Below are positions 21,596 through 32,458 of a stretch of 64,000 nt of DNA, one piece after another. Location of the stretch: positions 1 through 64,000 of the forward strand of contig NW_020194708.1 in NCBI RefSeq assembly GCF_002865645.1. The letters run 5' to 3'. The notes under the pieces were generated by a model. That model had not been told where the DNA came from and did not search any database. It saw nothing but the letters and a program-made list of their open reading frames with translations. The stretch comes from Hyaloscypha bicolor E. Lineage: Eukaryota; Ascomycota; Leotiomycetes; Helotiales; Hyaloscyphaceae. The translations under genes were made by a program, and so were the position numbers. Each line of letters opens with the position of its first letter. The first letter of the stretch is position 1.

Positions 21596-21599
21596 GCTA

Positions 21600-21929
21600 T
21601 GTTGAACTAGCTAAAGCTAGGGTCACATGCTTGCAATGTAAACCAAGTAAAACGTACTGAATTGACTGCTGTTCTACAGTGGTAAGTAGCCCGTATATAT
21701 AGCCCTGAACCCCCTAAGTCACATGCACTAAACCCCTAAACCAGAGAGCCTTATACTAAACCATTCAACCTCAGCTGAACTGATTTAGCCTTACAGGGCA
21801 TATTATGCCCTGATATAACCTTACAGGGTATAATCTACTCAGTAATAAGCCTCATTAGTACATAGCCCCTAAGGCTCTGTTCCTTGGCTTACTAAGCCTA
21901 TTAGGGGCCTCAGGCCCCTAATTTCAATA
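21600..21929 (-). repeat. Left (3') LTR of the Copia-type element
   Basis: 330 bases beginning TGTTGAACTAGC and ending TTTCAATA on the plus strand. It keeps much more G and C than its partner at 28,173-28,575. It lies beside the GC-normal gene island, which may have shielded it from the heaviest mutation. Confidence 0.85.
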
Positions 21930-22231
21930 GTCCCCTTATATACTACTAAAAACAGCCCTAAGGAAATAATTCCAAAAATCACCGCTTTATTTACTAAAGC
22001 TCCCAGAGCCTTAGTACCCAAAAATCAAAAACAGCCTGTAATTTCGTAATTATAGTATAAATAGCCCCTTAATATAGTATCTAAAGGCCATAAGTAATAG
22101 GGGCTTAGTAAGCATATTAGCTACTATTTCCTTAGTAGAAATATATTTAATAATAACCTTATTAAAGGCTACTAGCTCCCTAATATAATAGTAACAGACA
22201 TTAATAGACTTAGTTTGGCTATAAGCTATAA

Positions 22232-22325
22232 GATCGGGGCCGCTTTACTAAAATTCAAGCCTGGCGGCCCTATATAAGCTCCGAGGCCAGTCTTTAATTT
22301 TGCTCTAATCTCGATTCGAGATTAA
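22232..22325. repeat. Hairpin module, copy 1
   Basis: An imperfect foldback: GATCGGGGC near the left end pairs with GCTCTAATC on the right, and AAAATTCAAGCCTGG pairs with CCAGTCTTTAATTTT. A perfect palindrome AATCTCGATTCGAGATT follows at the right edge. A close copy in the same orientation is at 53,476-53,567. This one lies inside the Copia element between pol and the 3' LTR. Confidence 0.7.
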
Positions 22326-22329
22326 GAGA

Positions 22330-23550
22330 ATTACATGACTTCCTTATAATAGAGCTCTATTATTACTTATAAGCCTTCTAAACCTTATACTTACTCGTAA
22401 AGCTTTTTCTTTTTCTTTATAAACTATAATATTACCTAATTATATCTGTAAAGCTCTCTCTTTCTTTTTATAAGCCCTTTTAAGCCTTACTTTTACTTAT
22501 AAAACTTTTTCCTTAAGTATAGCTATATTATACTCGTAAGCTTATATTAATATAAGATATAAGTATAAGAGAAATTAGTTTTTAAGAACTTTTATTTAAA
22601 TATTTAGCTTTTTGCTTTATATACCGTACTTATAGGCCCTCCCAAGCCTTACTTGCCCCTGTAAGCCCCTTACTATCTGTACTCTTACCTATACCTCTCT
22701 CTCAAGTCTTACTCCCGCTTATACTCTTATTTATAAGGCTCTCTCTTCCCTCCCAAGCATTACTCATACCCGCAAAGCTCCCTTTCTTTTGCGGGCCTTC
22801 TCAAGCCTTACTTACTCCCGCAAGCCCGTTACTACCCGTACTCTTACCCGTAGCTCCCTTCCAAGCCTCACTCTCACCCGCAAAGCTCTCCCTTTCTACT
22901 TGCGGGCCCTCCCAAGCCTCACTCTTACTTACAGGGCTCTTTCTTCCCTTTTACGGGCCCGTAAAGCTCTCTCTCTCGCCTGTAAATTCCCTAGCTATCT
23001 TGCAAACCCGTAGAGTTCCCTTTCTTGTCCGTTAAGCCCTCCCAAGCCTCACTTGCCCTGGAATTAAAGCTAATAATTATTATAATATTCGTATTCGTCT
23101 ATATATATCTCCGCTTACCTCTCTCTTAGCTCGCAAGCCTGCCTCTTCGCTAGTCCGTAAGCTTCTCCTTTAGCCTGACCCTCTCTTTCCTCCCTTTCTC
23201 TTCTCTCCCAATCTTCCCTCTCCCTTCTCTCCCGATCTTCCCTCTCTACCCACTCTACTCGCTTCTCTCTATCCCTCTTCATTTTCCTCCTTACCTTATC
23301 CCTCTCTTTTAAACTCTCATCTGCCCTCTGCCTCTCCTTCTCTCTCTCCTCCTACTATGCCTCAAACTCTCCCTTCTCTAGAAACTGGCCTTATTATACC
23401 TATAACTCCCTTATCCGCTCCTTCCACTCTACCTCCCAAACCCTCCTCTTTGCCTTCCCATCCTTATATTACTATTACTAGTCCTAGAGCTCCTGCTTCT
23501 TCTCTTGGATCGGCTCCCGTATATAATTATTAACTATAATTACCCGATAT
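22330..23550. repeat. Pyrimidine-rich low-complexity block inside the Copia element
   Basis: The plus strand is a long degenerate run of CCCTCCCAAGCCTCACT, CCCGCAAAGCTCTC and TCTCTCTTCC-like units, so the element's coding strand is purine-rich here. It occupies the space between the end of pol and the 3' LTR. Open frames across it (for example 22,789-23,013) are serine/leucine/threonine repeats without family features. Confidence 0.7.
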
Positions 23551-24289
23551 CCGGCCTACTCCCTTTTCTTCTTCCTAATAGCTTATTACCAGTATTAGAT
23601 ATAATTCGCAAGCTTAGTATAAGTAAGAGAAGGATTTAGATTCTAAGCCCGAGATTAATAACGGCTTAATTTAGTATTCCGGTACTAGTAAGGCTTATAA
23701 ATAAGGAAGCGGCTAAGATTATAGAATTATAAATAGCTAGAGTAATAGATTTATAGGCCTAGAAGAGTTAGCCTATCCGTAAATAGGTTTATTAACTTAT
23801 TTATAGGTTCTTTTCCCTTTTATTTTCTTTTTTTCTTATATTCTTTTTAAATTATTATATATTATAAGGCCTGCTATTTAAGGCAAGAAGTATATATTAT
23901 AGTTTGCTAGCTATTCTTTAGAGAGAACTAGAAGATTAATTAGGAGTAGTAATACCCGGAATAATATAATTAATTTAATTTAGATATTATAAATATAAAT
24001 AAAGGCTATATAGGTTTAGTATTTCTATATAAGCCTTTATATAATAGTATAGGAATTTATAGATTATAATTTAATATTATATAAATAGAGTTCTTAGCTA
24101 GTACTATATAACTCTAATTATTACTAAATATAGAAATTAAAAAAATAATATCTAAATATTAGATATATTTAAGTTCTCTAAATAAAGCTCTAATTTACTA
24201 GCTTTATTTACTAGCCTCTAATAAGCTAATATATTTTAATTAGGTAATAAAAGTAGCTATATAATATTATTTAATAAAGAATTATATAA

Positions 24290-24375
24290 TAGGTCTTTTA
24301 TTAAATAAGTATAAATACCTTATAATAAAGTATTTATTTATTATATTTCTTATAAAATCTATATTATTAAAGCTC
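24290..24375 (-). pseudogene. Copia RNase H remnant
   Basis: The minus strand reads N-I-D-F-I-R-N-I-I-N-K, then F-I-I-R-Y-L, in line with the conserved HIDIRYHFIRELI..G.I.L.YI stretch near the end of Copia polyproteins. It fixes the element's type and direction. Surrounding sequence is full of stops. Confidence 0.6.
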
Positions 24376-26363
24376 TAAAGCTTAGGGCTTTTAGTATTTC
24401 TAATATTATATAAAATACTATAATTTATAGTATTTTTTAAGTAATAAAATACCTTTAGTATAGTATTTTAATATTATATAATAAGTTTAATATAATACTA
24501 GCTAAGCTATTTAATTATATAAATAATATTAGAATAAAAGCCTTTTAAAACTCATATAATATAGCCTATAGCCTTCTAATATAGGCTTTAATTAGCCTAT
24601 TTCTTTTCTAATTAGCTTATAATTAGAGTATTTCAGTTATTTATAAGGAAGTTTATAGGTTTAGCTTTCTTTAGTCTAAATCTCTTTATAAAGCTTATAA
24701 TATATTTATTCTAATTAAGATATAAAATATATTTTATATAATTTCTATATATTTAAATAGCTAAAATTAAAGCTATATTTCCTAAATTCTTAATTTCTTA
24801 TAAAGAGGCTATTTTATTAATAATCTTCTAAATAGCTTATAGATTTTAGCCTAGAACTAATATATTATTTATATAGAATCTTATAATTATATTATAATTT
24901 ATAATAATAAAAATACTCGATTTATTAAAATAAGAACTAAAACCAAAAGTTTTAAGTCTTATATAGGCTTTAATATACTATTTCTTTTCTAATTACTTAA
25001 GCCTATATAGGGAATTAAATAAGAGAAATACTAAGCCTTTAGTATATTTTAGTATTTAAAAAACTTATATATATATTTTAATATAAAGCTTAGAATATAA
25101 ATAAATACTAATTATATTAATTTAATATATTTCTAGGTTCTTATAAGCCTCTAAAGCTAGTAAAATTCTTAGATTTTTAGCTCTAATAATAGAACTAAAA
25201 GTTTTTTGGAAATTACTTCCTGAAATCTAGCTAAAGCCTTAGCCTATTAGCCGAGATTTATATTAATTAATTAGGCCTATAGAAATATATTTAATAATAA
25301 ATAATTATTTATAGCCTATAGCTTTCTTTCTAGAAAATAATAGTATTAGTTTCTAGATATTAAAGGCTTATAATTTAGTAAGTTCTTTACTAATTACTTG
25401 CTTTTAATAGGCTTTATAAATAGAGTTATTTATAGTTTTAGTATAAGTTTTTAGAATTAAATATTTTATAATTACTATATTTATATAATATTCTAAAGGC
25501 CCTATAATTAGTAATTTTTTCTAATTATAGGAATTAGAGTTCTCTAATTTAGTATTTCTTAAATTGAAATCTAAAGCTCTTATATTTATTATTATAATAT
25601 TTCTATAGTTTCCTGAAATACTTTATTAGAAATTAGATAATAAAATAAAAAAGTTATATATATTTCTTAAATATCTTATAATTATAAAAGTTTTAGATAT
25701 TATAGATTATTTTATTATAGCTTTTATTAGATTAAATAAAACTATTTTCTTTTTACTAAGCTTTTTATTCTAGTTATATTTTAATTATTTGTTTTTATAG
25801 AAAATAAATATTATAAATATTATAATTTTTCTTTATTTAGGCTTATATAGCTTATATTATTTTAATATAAGTATATAGCCTATAAAATAAGCCTTAATAG
25901 CTATATTATCTATTTTTAAGCGAGTTTTCTTAGAAATATATATATATATTATATATTTATATATTCTAAAATATCTAATATTAGAATATTTCTTATTATA
26001 GGCCTTTTTAGAAATATTTCTATTAGGGCTTATTAGTATTTAATTCCGTAAATAATAGACTATAATTATAGCTTTTTTCTAGAATTATATAAGGAGTTTA
26101 ATATCTAATAATATAGTTCTAGTTATTAATATTAAACTCTAGTTTAGGTATTTAGAAATTCTATTTTATTTAGAAATATAAATAGTAATATACTTAAATT
26201 ATATATTATAATTATTTAGTAATAAAGCTTTTAAGAATTTATATTCTAAAGTATTATTATAATATATAGCCTTAATTTTATATTTTAATTCTAGCTTTAT
26301 TAGGGCCTTAAATTATAAAAATATAGTTTTTAGCTATTTCCTAATTTTAGTAAAATATATTTA

Positions 26364-26465
26364 TAATTTATAAATATAATAATTTATAAATATAATAATT
26401 TATAAATATAATAATTTATAAATATAATAATTTATAAATATAATAATTTATAAATATAATTATTT
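26364..26465. repeat. 16-base tandem repeat (AATTTATAAATATAAT)n
   Basis: Between six and seven near-perfect copies of AATTTATAAATATAAT inside the Copia element. Because the copies are almost identical in a heavily mutated region, the array probably expanded after RIP. Confidence 0.85.
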
Positions 26466-28172
26466 ATATATTTCTTTCTAATATAAATATATTATAAAGG
26501 CCCTAAAAATTATTATAGATTTATTTTAGTAAAGCTATAGCTTTTTTAAAAACTTTCTAGTTTATTACTCTTATTATTTTAGCTTTAATATATAGCTTAT
26601 AAAGTTCTTAAAAAGCCCTAATTAGTTTTTTAAGTTTTATAAAAATAATATATTCTAGCTTTAGGCTTATAAATTTCAAATAGCTAAAATAATAGTACTA
26701 AAAGCTAGCTTGGTTTTCTAATATAGTAATTACTTTTAGTCTAATATTAGTATTTTATAGAATATTATCTAGAGTATATATTTTCTCTAAATATTTAGTA
26801 ATTTTTATTATTATTTCCTAAAACTTAATTAAAAGCTTCTTTTTAGTAAAACTAGTAATAATATATATAGTAATACTCTTATTCTAAAGCTATAATACTA
26901 AAATTAAACTTCTAATAAGCTTATATATATAAAATATTCTAGTAAGCTTTATAGTTTATATAGAGGCCTCTAGAACTATTTATAAAATAATAGTATCTTT
27001 TATAATAGCCGGAATCCGGGCTTTATTTATTATAGTTACTAATATAAAAGTATCTAATATTTTATATTTAGTAAAAGCTTTTTATAAATAAGTTATATAA
27101 TAAGAGCTTTTAGAATTAATAACCTATAGTAAATTCTTATTATAAATAGGTTTTACTAGAGTTATCTAATTAGTTTTAATATTATTAGTATTTACTATAG
27201 GCTTCTTAATTAATTTTCTAGGCCTTAGAAAAAGTTCTTTATTTTTTCTAGAAATTATTAAAGGCTTTATATTAGAGCTCTTTTTTTATTCTTATTTCTT
27301 TATATTTTTATTCTTATAATTAGATTTTATATAGCCTTATTTATTATATTTATAGTATTTCTCCTGAAATTTAGAGCTCTTTTCTATTATTTTAGCTAGT
27401 AAAATAGATTTCTTTAGGGCTTTTTTTTAGTTTTATTCTTTATTTATACTTATTAAAATAAGCTATTATTATATTATAATTAGTAGTACTTTTACTAATC
27501 TTAAGCTATAATATTAGAGAAATAAAATACTAATCTAATATTCTAATAGCTCTAAAAAGAATTAATATTTTAAAAGCTTTAAAAGGCTTTTTTATAGAAT
27601 TAATAATTCTAATTTCATATTATAAAATACTTAATTCTATAGCTATTATAATAATAATAGTACTTTATTTTAGTAGTTTATAACTAGTAAAAGCCGGAAT
27701 TTTAATATTAAGCTATTATATATCTAGGAAAATATATAAAGCTTTTAGTATATTTTATTATTTCTTAACTATTTCAAGAAATAATATATATTATAAGGCT
27801 TCCTAAATATATAAACTTATAATTATAATACTTGCCTTAATATTCTTTATTTCTATATAATTATTAAAAGGCCTTAAGGCCTTAGAATTACTTTTATTTC
27901 TAGAGCTTTAAATTATTAAATCTTTTATAAAACCCGGTTCTATAATAGTTTCTATTCCTAAGCTAATTATATTTTATAAGTTTTAACTACTTAAAAGCCT
28001 ATATATTTAAATACTTTAGGGCCTATAATTAGGTCCTATAAGCCTAGTAATCCGGGACTTTTCTATACTAAAGTCGTTTTTTATAGTATTTTCTAAAGAA
28101 TATTTCTAATAAGTATAAATAAGCTAATTTAGTAATTTATAATATATAGAAGTAGCTTCTAGGCTTATAACC

Positions 28173-28575
28173 TATTAAACTAGCTAAAGCTAGAGTTATA
28201 TACTTATAATATAAACCAAATAAAATATACTAAATTAATTACTATTTTATAATAGTAAATAGCCTGTATATATAGCCCTAAATTCCCTAAATTATATATA
28301 TTAAATCCCTAAACTAGAGAGCCTTATATTAAACTATTTAATCTTAGCTAAATTAATTTAGTTTTATAAGATATATTATATTCTAATATAATTTTATAAG
28401 ATATAATTTACTTAGTAATAAGCCTATAGCTTAAGTCTTATTAGTATATAGCCTCTAAGGCTCTGTTTTATTAATATATAGCCTCTAAGGCTCTGTTTTA
28501 TTAATATATAGCCCCTAAAGCTCTATTTTAAGACTTATTAAATTTATTAGAAGCTTTAGGCCTCTAATTTTAATA
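28173..28575 (-). repeat. Right (5') LTR of the Copia-type element
   Basis: 403 bases aligned with the left LTR, carrying many C to T and G to A changes. It is longer mainly because a 30-base unit, present once in the left LTR, occurs three times at 28,441-28,530. It ends at 28,575, just before the AGCTA target duplication. Confidence 0.85.
28441..28530. repeat. 30-base triplication inside the right LTR
   Basis: Units 28,441-28,470, 28,471-28,500 and 28,501-28,530 share TATATAGCCTCTAAGGCTCT; the first two differ by one base. The left LTR has a single unit (about 21,854-21,883). Confidence 0.85.
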
Positions 28576-28593
28576 AGCTATATAAATATAATA

Positions 28594-29573
28594 TATTATA
28601 TATTATATATAGGCTATATATAAATATATATATAGCTTCTTTTCTGTTTTTACGATAGTATTATTTATATAAATATATTATATTTTATTTCTATAATTTA
28701 TTTAGGTTATAATATAGTAATAATATTCTAAGATTTAATTTCTATATTAATACTTAGTATTCTATAATTAATTAACTTCTAAATTAATATCTTATAAAAT
28801 CTCGATTTCTATATTAATACCTTATAAGCTCTTAATTATATCCTTAATCTATATTTATATTATTTTCTAGAATAGTATCTAAAATTCTCTAGTCTAAAAC
28901 TCCTTAATAATTCTTCTAAAATAGTATTCCGCTTTTAGATATCTAACTTATTTGCTAAATTTGGCTATAAGATTCTATTCCCGCTCTTACTTTTCCTATT
29001 CCTATTTCTATTCTTATAATAAACCCCTCTATCTCTACTAATAAAGATAATATAAATAAAGATAAAGAAAATAAGAATAAAGAAGATAAAGATAGAGAAG
29101 ATAAAAAATAATCCTTTTTTCCTGCTTTTATAATAAGCTCCTCTGCCTCTGCTAATAAAGACGAAGCAGACGAAGAGTAATCCTTAATTCCTACTCTTAT
29201 AAAGAGCTCCCTTCCTCCTACTCCTGCTCTTATAACGAGCCCCTTAATACCTGCTCTTATAAAGAGCTGCCTTTCACTTACTCTTGCTCTTATAACGAGC
29301 TCCCTTCCTCTAATAAGCTCACTTCTCATAACGAGCTCTATTCGTTCCTCCTTTCCAGTTTATATTAAGGGGCAAATGGCCCATTTGGGCAGCGTGAGCT
29401 AGGCTCAACAGGGACGTTTCCTTTCCTTTTTGAGGGGGCATGTCACGTGCTGCGCACGGGCCATATACAGATATATATATAGCTTCTTCCCCGCCTTTAG
29501 GGCACCATTATTCATACATATATTTATACAAACACACTACATTCCACTTCCACAGCTTGTCCAGGCCGTGATA
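28594..29573. mobile_element. TRIM-like miniature LTR element
   Basis: Direct terminal repeats of 121 bases (28,594-28,714) and 133 bases (29,441-29,573) bound an element of 980 bases that is too small to encode retrotransposon proteins. The left repeat is a RIP-converted version of the right: TGTCACGTGCTGCGCACGGG at 29,441 appears as TATTATATATTATATATAGG at 28,594, every difference being G to A or C to T. The flanks are TAATA (28,589-28,593) and TGATG (29,574-29,578), which agree as one target duplication if the left copy was also RIP-mutated. A solo LTR of this family is at 16,265-16,385. Confidence 0.75.
29060..29340. repeat. Degenerate ~30-base repeats within the TRIM-like element
   Basis: Repeated CTCTTATAAAGAGCTCCC and CTCTTATAACGAGC motifs alternate with CTTCCTCCTACTCCTG-like spacers. 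The resulting minus-strand frame (28,955-29,329) is low complexity (repeats of ELFIRAGIK type) and is not a gene. Confidence 0.65.
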
Positions 29574-29729
29574 TGATGACAGGACTCGACACACCGTTTA
29601 CAGTGAAATGTATTGACTTTCGAGCACAAGCTTTGTCAGATCGCAACCATACTAATATGTGAAGGATTTATAACTAGAGCCAGGTTGACTTCTACAAAAC
29701 GTGGCGGAGGGTCCCATCCCTCGAAGTTT

Positions 29730-29900
29730 CAGTGAGTTCTTTTAGCTCGTCGCCTGATAACTGTTTCAAGAAGAAGCCGCATAATGGGCATCCGCGCTTT
29801 GCTGGGAGAAGAATTTCCGACACAGTCTGGCAGCAAGGACTAGTCTGAGGAGTATTGTCGGCATTGATTGGTTCACCATTACGACTTTACATTTGAGCAT
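29730..29900 (-). pseudogene. N-terminal exon remnant of a HET protein
   Basis: The minus strand reads SEILLPAKRGCPLCGFFLKQ, then LSGDELKELTETSRDGTLRHV, before stops set in. A GCPLC-type cysteine motif followed by a helix of this kind is typical of the region ahead of the HET domain in ascomycete HET proteins. The HET body at 20,019-21,595 lacks exactly this part, is on the same strand and is separated only by the Copia and TRIM-like insertions. I infer that both belong to one gene. A further frame (VNLALVINPSHISMVAI) continues to about 29,630. Confidence 0.55.
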
Positions 29901-30006
29901 CTGATACAAGGACCTAGAGGCAAAGAAGAAATGAGGCTGGGAAACCGGACGAGTCTGAATCAATATGGAGAACAGCGGCGAGCGGGTTCGCTTGTAAATA
30001 TCGTAA

Positions 30007-30095
30007 GCACAAACCAAGAAGTGTGCCAAACCAAGAGGTGTGCAGAAACTAAGTAGTACGCAGAAACCAAGTGATGTGTACGCACCAAATGTGCC
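30007..30095. repeat. Short 17-20-base minisatellite
   Basis: AAACCAAGAAGTGTGC, AAACCAAGAGGTGTGC, AAACTAAGTAGTACGC and AAACCAAGTGATGTGTACGC follow each other with small spacers. It lies upstream of the HET N-terminal remnant. Confidence 0.65.
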
Positions 30096-30099
30096 AGTT

Positions 30100-30896
30100 A
30101 AGGCTTAAGCAAGTCCAGTAACGTAACGTGATCTAATTATGGTTATTGCTAGGAGGTTCCGAAAGAGTTCCAAATATAGAACGGGGCTCTCTACGTCATT
30201 AACTCCCAGGTGAGATCGAGAATTAAAAGGAGACAAGGAAGTAGGCCGTAGTTAATTAGAGAGCGAGTCTGGAACCCAAACACTGGCCTGGATTAAATGT
30301 GATATCTATAGAAATTTTATATAGAAATGTTTTAGTTTTGATTTTTTGTTGCATATCGTGATACTCCGGAGGAAAGCCTCCTAACAGAGGCTCCTTGTAA
30401 GCCCTACAGACGAGATTTAGCTGTGGACATTATATTGTCGTATTACAAGCCAAAGTACATACTGTAATATTATCTTCTAACTTTCTAAGCTGGCAGTTGG
30501 CGCCTAGAATGAACGCAGCGATATTCTTCTCTGCACTCTTGGCTCCCTCTCAAAATGGAGTAAGTTATTATGCTAAGTATCCTGCACTGCAGACCAAGCG
30601 ACGTTCACCAAGTTCGGCGAATAATATCTATGGTATGGTCGAAACGGAAGTCATATTAATGCGGCCGAGCTGTTCATCGAACAGCATAATAGCAATCACA
30701 CTTTGTAGTACAGTGTAACTATATTCCAACTCAAGCGAGAGTAAGCAGTTGGCCTTCTCGTTGTAACGAGTTACTGTATTCGCTTATAAAGAGCGCCCTT
30801 TACTCGTCGACGTCTATGAAATATTACTTGACTAAACTACGGGTTGTCCTAATAAAACTTCTTCCAAAAATCCAGGAACCAGTAACGTTCCGAACA
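30100..30896. other. Intergenic between the two HET loci
   Basis: About 800 bases of mixed composition. A 73-codon plus-strand frame at 30,497-30,718 begins with a weak hydrophobic leader, but I find no further support and leave it uncalled. The divergent promoter of the 29.7-kb HET remnant may be here. Confidence 0.45.
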
Positions 30897-31888
30897 CTAA
30901 CCCTTAATCAACGTTCTATCCGCCGATTTTCCTCTTAATATCGAGCACATTTCGTAAAAACTCCAACCTATGAGGAGGACAATGCCAACGCCAATAAATA
31001 ATAAGAACATAGCGAATAACAGAAGGGAAAACACGAAGCGCGGCAAAAGCATTAACATGTCTTCGATATCAGAGCGCTTTTTAGGCGTTGGACGGCCGAG
31101 TTCCCATTCGATATCTAAAAACCGTATTATATCATAACCGAAGCCAACAACGGAGGGAAGAGCTTACCTATTCTGTCTCTGCCAATCTCGCGGATGAGCC
31201 GTCTGTGAGCTTTCTCTCTACCCTCGCCATAGATGACTGATATACTAACGTCAACTATTCCTAGAAGACAATATGCCATGTCTTCTTCGCGTTGAGTCCT
31301 GCGCTCTTTTGCCCATGATATCCGATCGCCAACTGTAAAGTCAGGGAGAGGGCATCCTCGGAGTGCCTTGATGGGAATCCCAGTTACCCTATGAATCTGT
31401 TGCTCCAAGGACTCTTTATCCCCAAGCCACCCACCTTCCACAGAGAAGAACTCAACTGATGTTGGAGCAATGAGCTCCTGAAGCGTCCAACCCCTAGTAA
31501 ACCATCTGCTTGCCAGAAAAGCTGATTCCCAAGTATTACTAGTTACTGAAACATCTGGCAGATAGACGTAACATTTTGCCGCGTCGCGGTACCATCGAAA
31601 TATCGAGTTGGTAGCCTCGGAGAGCTCGTTGCTATTCAATTTGTCGATGCAGCATGTGTCGACTCAAAAGTAGTCTATTCGATCCCGTCTCGCCTGTTTT
31701 CCGCAGAATCGTATCTTCTCGTATCCAACCTTGTCCTTCCCAGTGCCATCTACCAGATCTCTGTATGCGACCTCTTCTATATCCGCCCCCCAAGTATGCG
31801 AAAGGATAGCATATTTGGGAATCTCGCCGTTGAGGAAGTCTTTGGTCAGGCTGAATTCGCCGTCGTTATTGCGTTTTAGAAGACGCAT
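30897..31888 (-). pseudogene. HET-domain protein with C-terminal membrane segment and one in-frame TGA
   Basis: Exon 1 runs 31,888-31,168 and exon 2 31,114-30,897; the 53-base intron has GTAAGC and TTTTTAG. Together they make 313 codons. The start MRLL and the motifs KYAILSHTWG, GYEKIRFCGKQA, VDTCCIDK, FRWYRDAAKCYVYL, ASRWFTRGWTLQELIAP and the stretch from REEDMAYCLLGI to VIYGEGREKA are those of HET proteins of the HET-E/HET-D type. Exon 2 adds a strongly hydrophobic segment of some 25 residues (VFSLLLFAMFLLFIGVGIVL) and a short basic end, so the protein would be membrane-anchored; many family members instead have NACHT and WD repeats. Codon 75 (31,664-31,666) is TGA where the motif DYFWVDTCCID has tryptophan. 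The frame is otherwise open. Confidence 0.85.
31664..31666 (-). other. In-frame TGA at the conserved Trp before VDTCCID
   Basis: The minus strand reads TAC TTT TGA GTC GAC ACA TGC TGC, that is Y-F-stop-V-D-T-C-C. TGG to TGA changes the second G (GpG), which is not the favoured RIP dinucleotide nor the favoured editing context. Confidence 0.85.
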
Positions 31889-32458
31889 TTGTCAGATCGT
31901 CCCGAGGAAATTTGGAGAAGGACAATTATCGACGAGATCTGTTGCAGAGCCCGCATGCACACATTTGTTGAGTTCGCAGGAAAGGTGGGTCGAGGTTCGT
32001 GCTCATACGACTCAGCTGGACGACAGCCTCCTGGCATGGTGTGGTCGTGCACAAGCGCGCTAGACTAGCCAATTGAGGCTAGCCACTATAGAAGCCTTGG
32101 CGGGTATTTGAACCATCCGTACCGAGGCCTCTAACTCTTATACTACTAAAACCCCGATTTTTTATTTTATATAACATTAGTACTTTATATAATATATTTA
32201 TATATTGCATTTATCTTTTAATATTATTTTAAATATTAGAAATATTATATTTAATTAAGGCTAAATTCTAAAGCTAATAATAATAAAATTTAATTATAAA
32301 TTAAGATTTAATTATATATATTACTTATAATTATTATTTATAAAGTTTAAAGAAATTAATATATTAAAAACTACTTAATTATTATAATAATTTAGGAATT
32401 TTTTAATAAGTTTTATTTAATTTTAATTATTTCGAGAAATTAATATTAATAATATAGA
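31889..32458. other. 5' flank of the HET gene passing into AT-rich sequence
   Basis: 31,889-32,150 has normal composition and probably contains the promoter of the minus-strand HET gene. From about 32,155 the sequence turns AT-rich. No gene was recognised. Confidence 0.45.

Larger units (their letters stand above)
21600..28575 (-). mobile_element. Copia-type LTR retrotransposon, RIP-degraded
   Basis: Matching LTRs at 21,600-21,929 and 28,173-28,575 are flanked by an identical 5-base target duplication AGCTA (21,595-21,599 and 28,576-28,580). The LTRs begin TGTTGA or its RIP form TATTAA. The purine tract AAGGGGAC on the minus strand next to the left LTR makes that the 3' LTR, so the element is coded on the minus strand. 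At about 24,300-24,370 the minus strand reads IDFIRNIINKYFIIRYL-like sequence, matching the end of Copia RNase H (HIDIRYHFIRELI). Coding sequence is otherwise destroyed by stops. The element sits between the two parts of a HET gene. Confidence 0.85.

Noticed and set aside
22789..23013. 74-codon frame in the pyrimidine-rich block
   Set aside because: Serine/leucine/threonine repeats from low-complexity DNA.
28955..29329. 124-codon minus-strand frame
   Set aside because: Made of degenerate short DNA repeats inside the TRIM-like element; low-complexity translation only.
30497..30718. Small secreted protein
   Set aside because: Leader is weakly hydrophobic, the candidate intron is only 33 bases, and no cysteine pattern is present.
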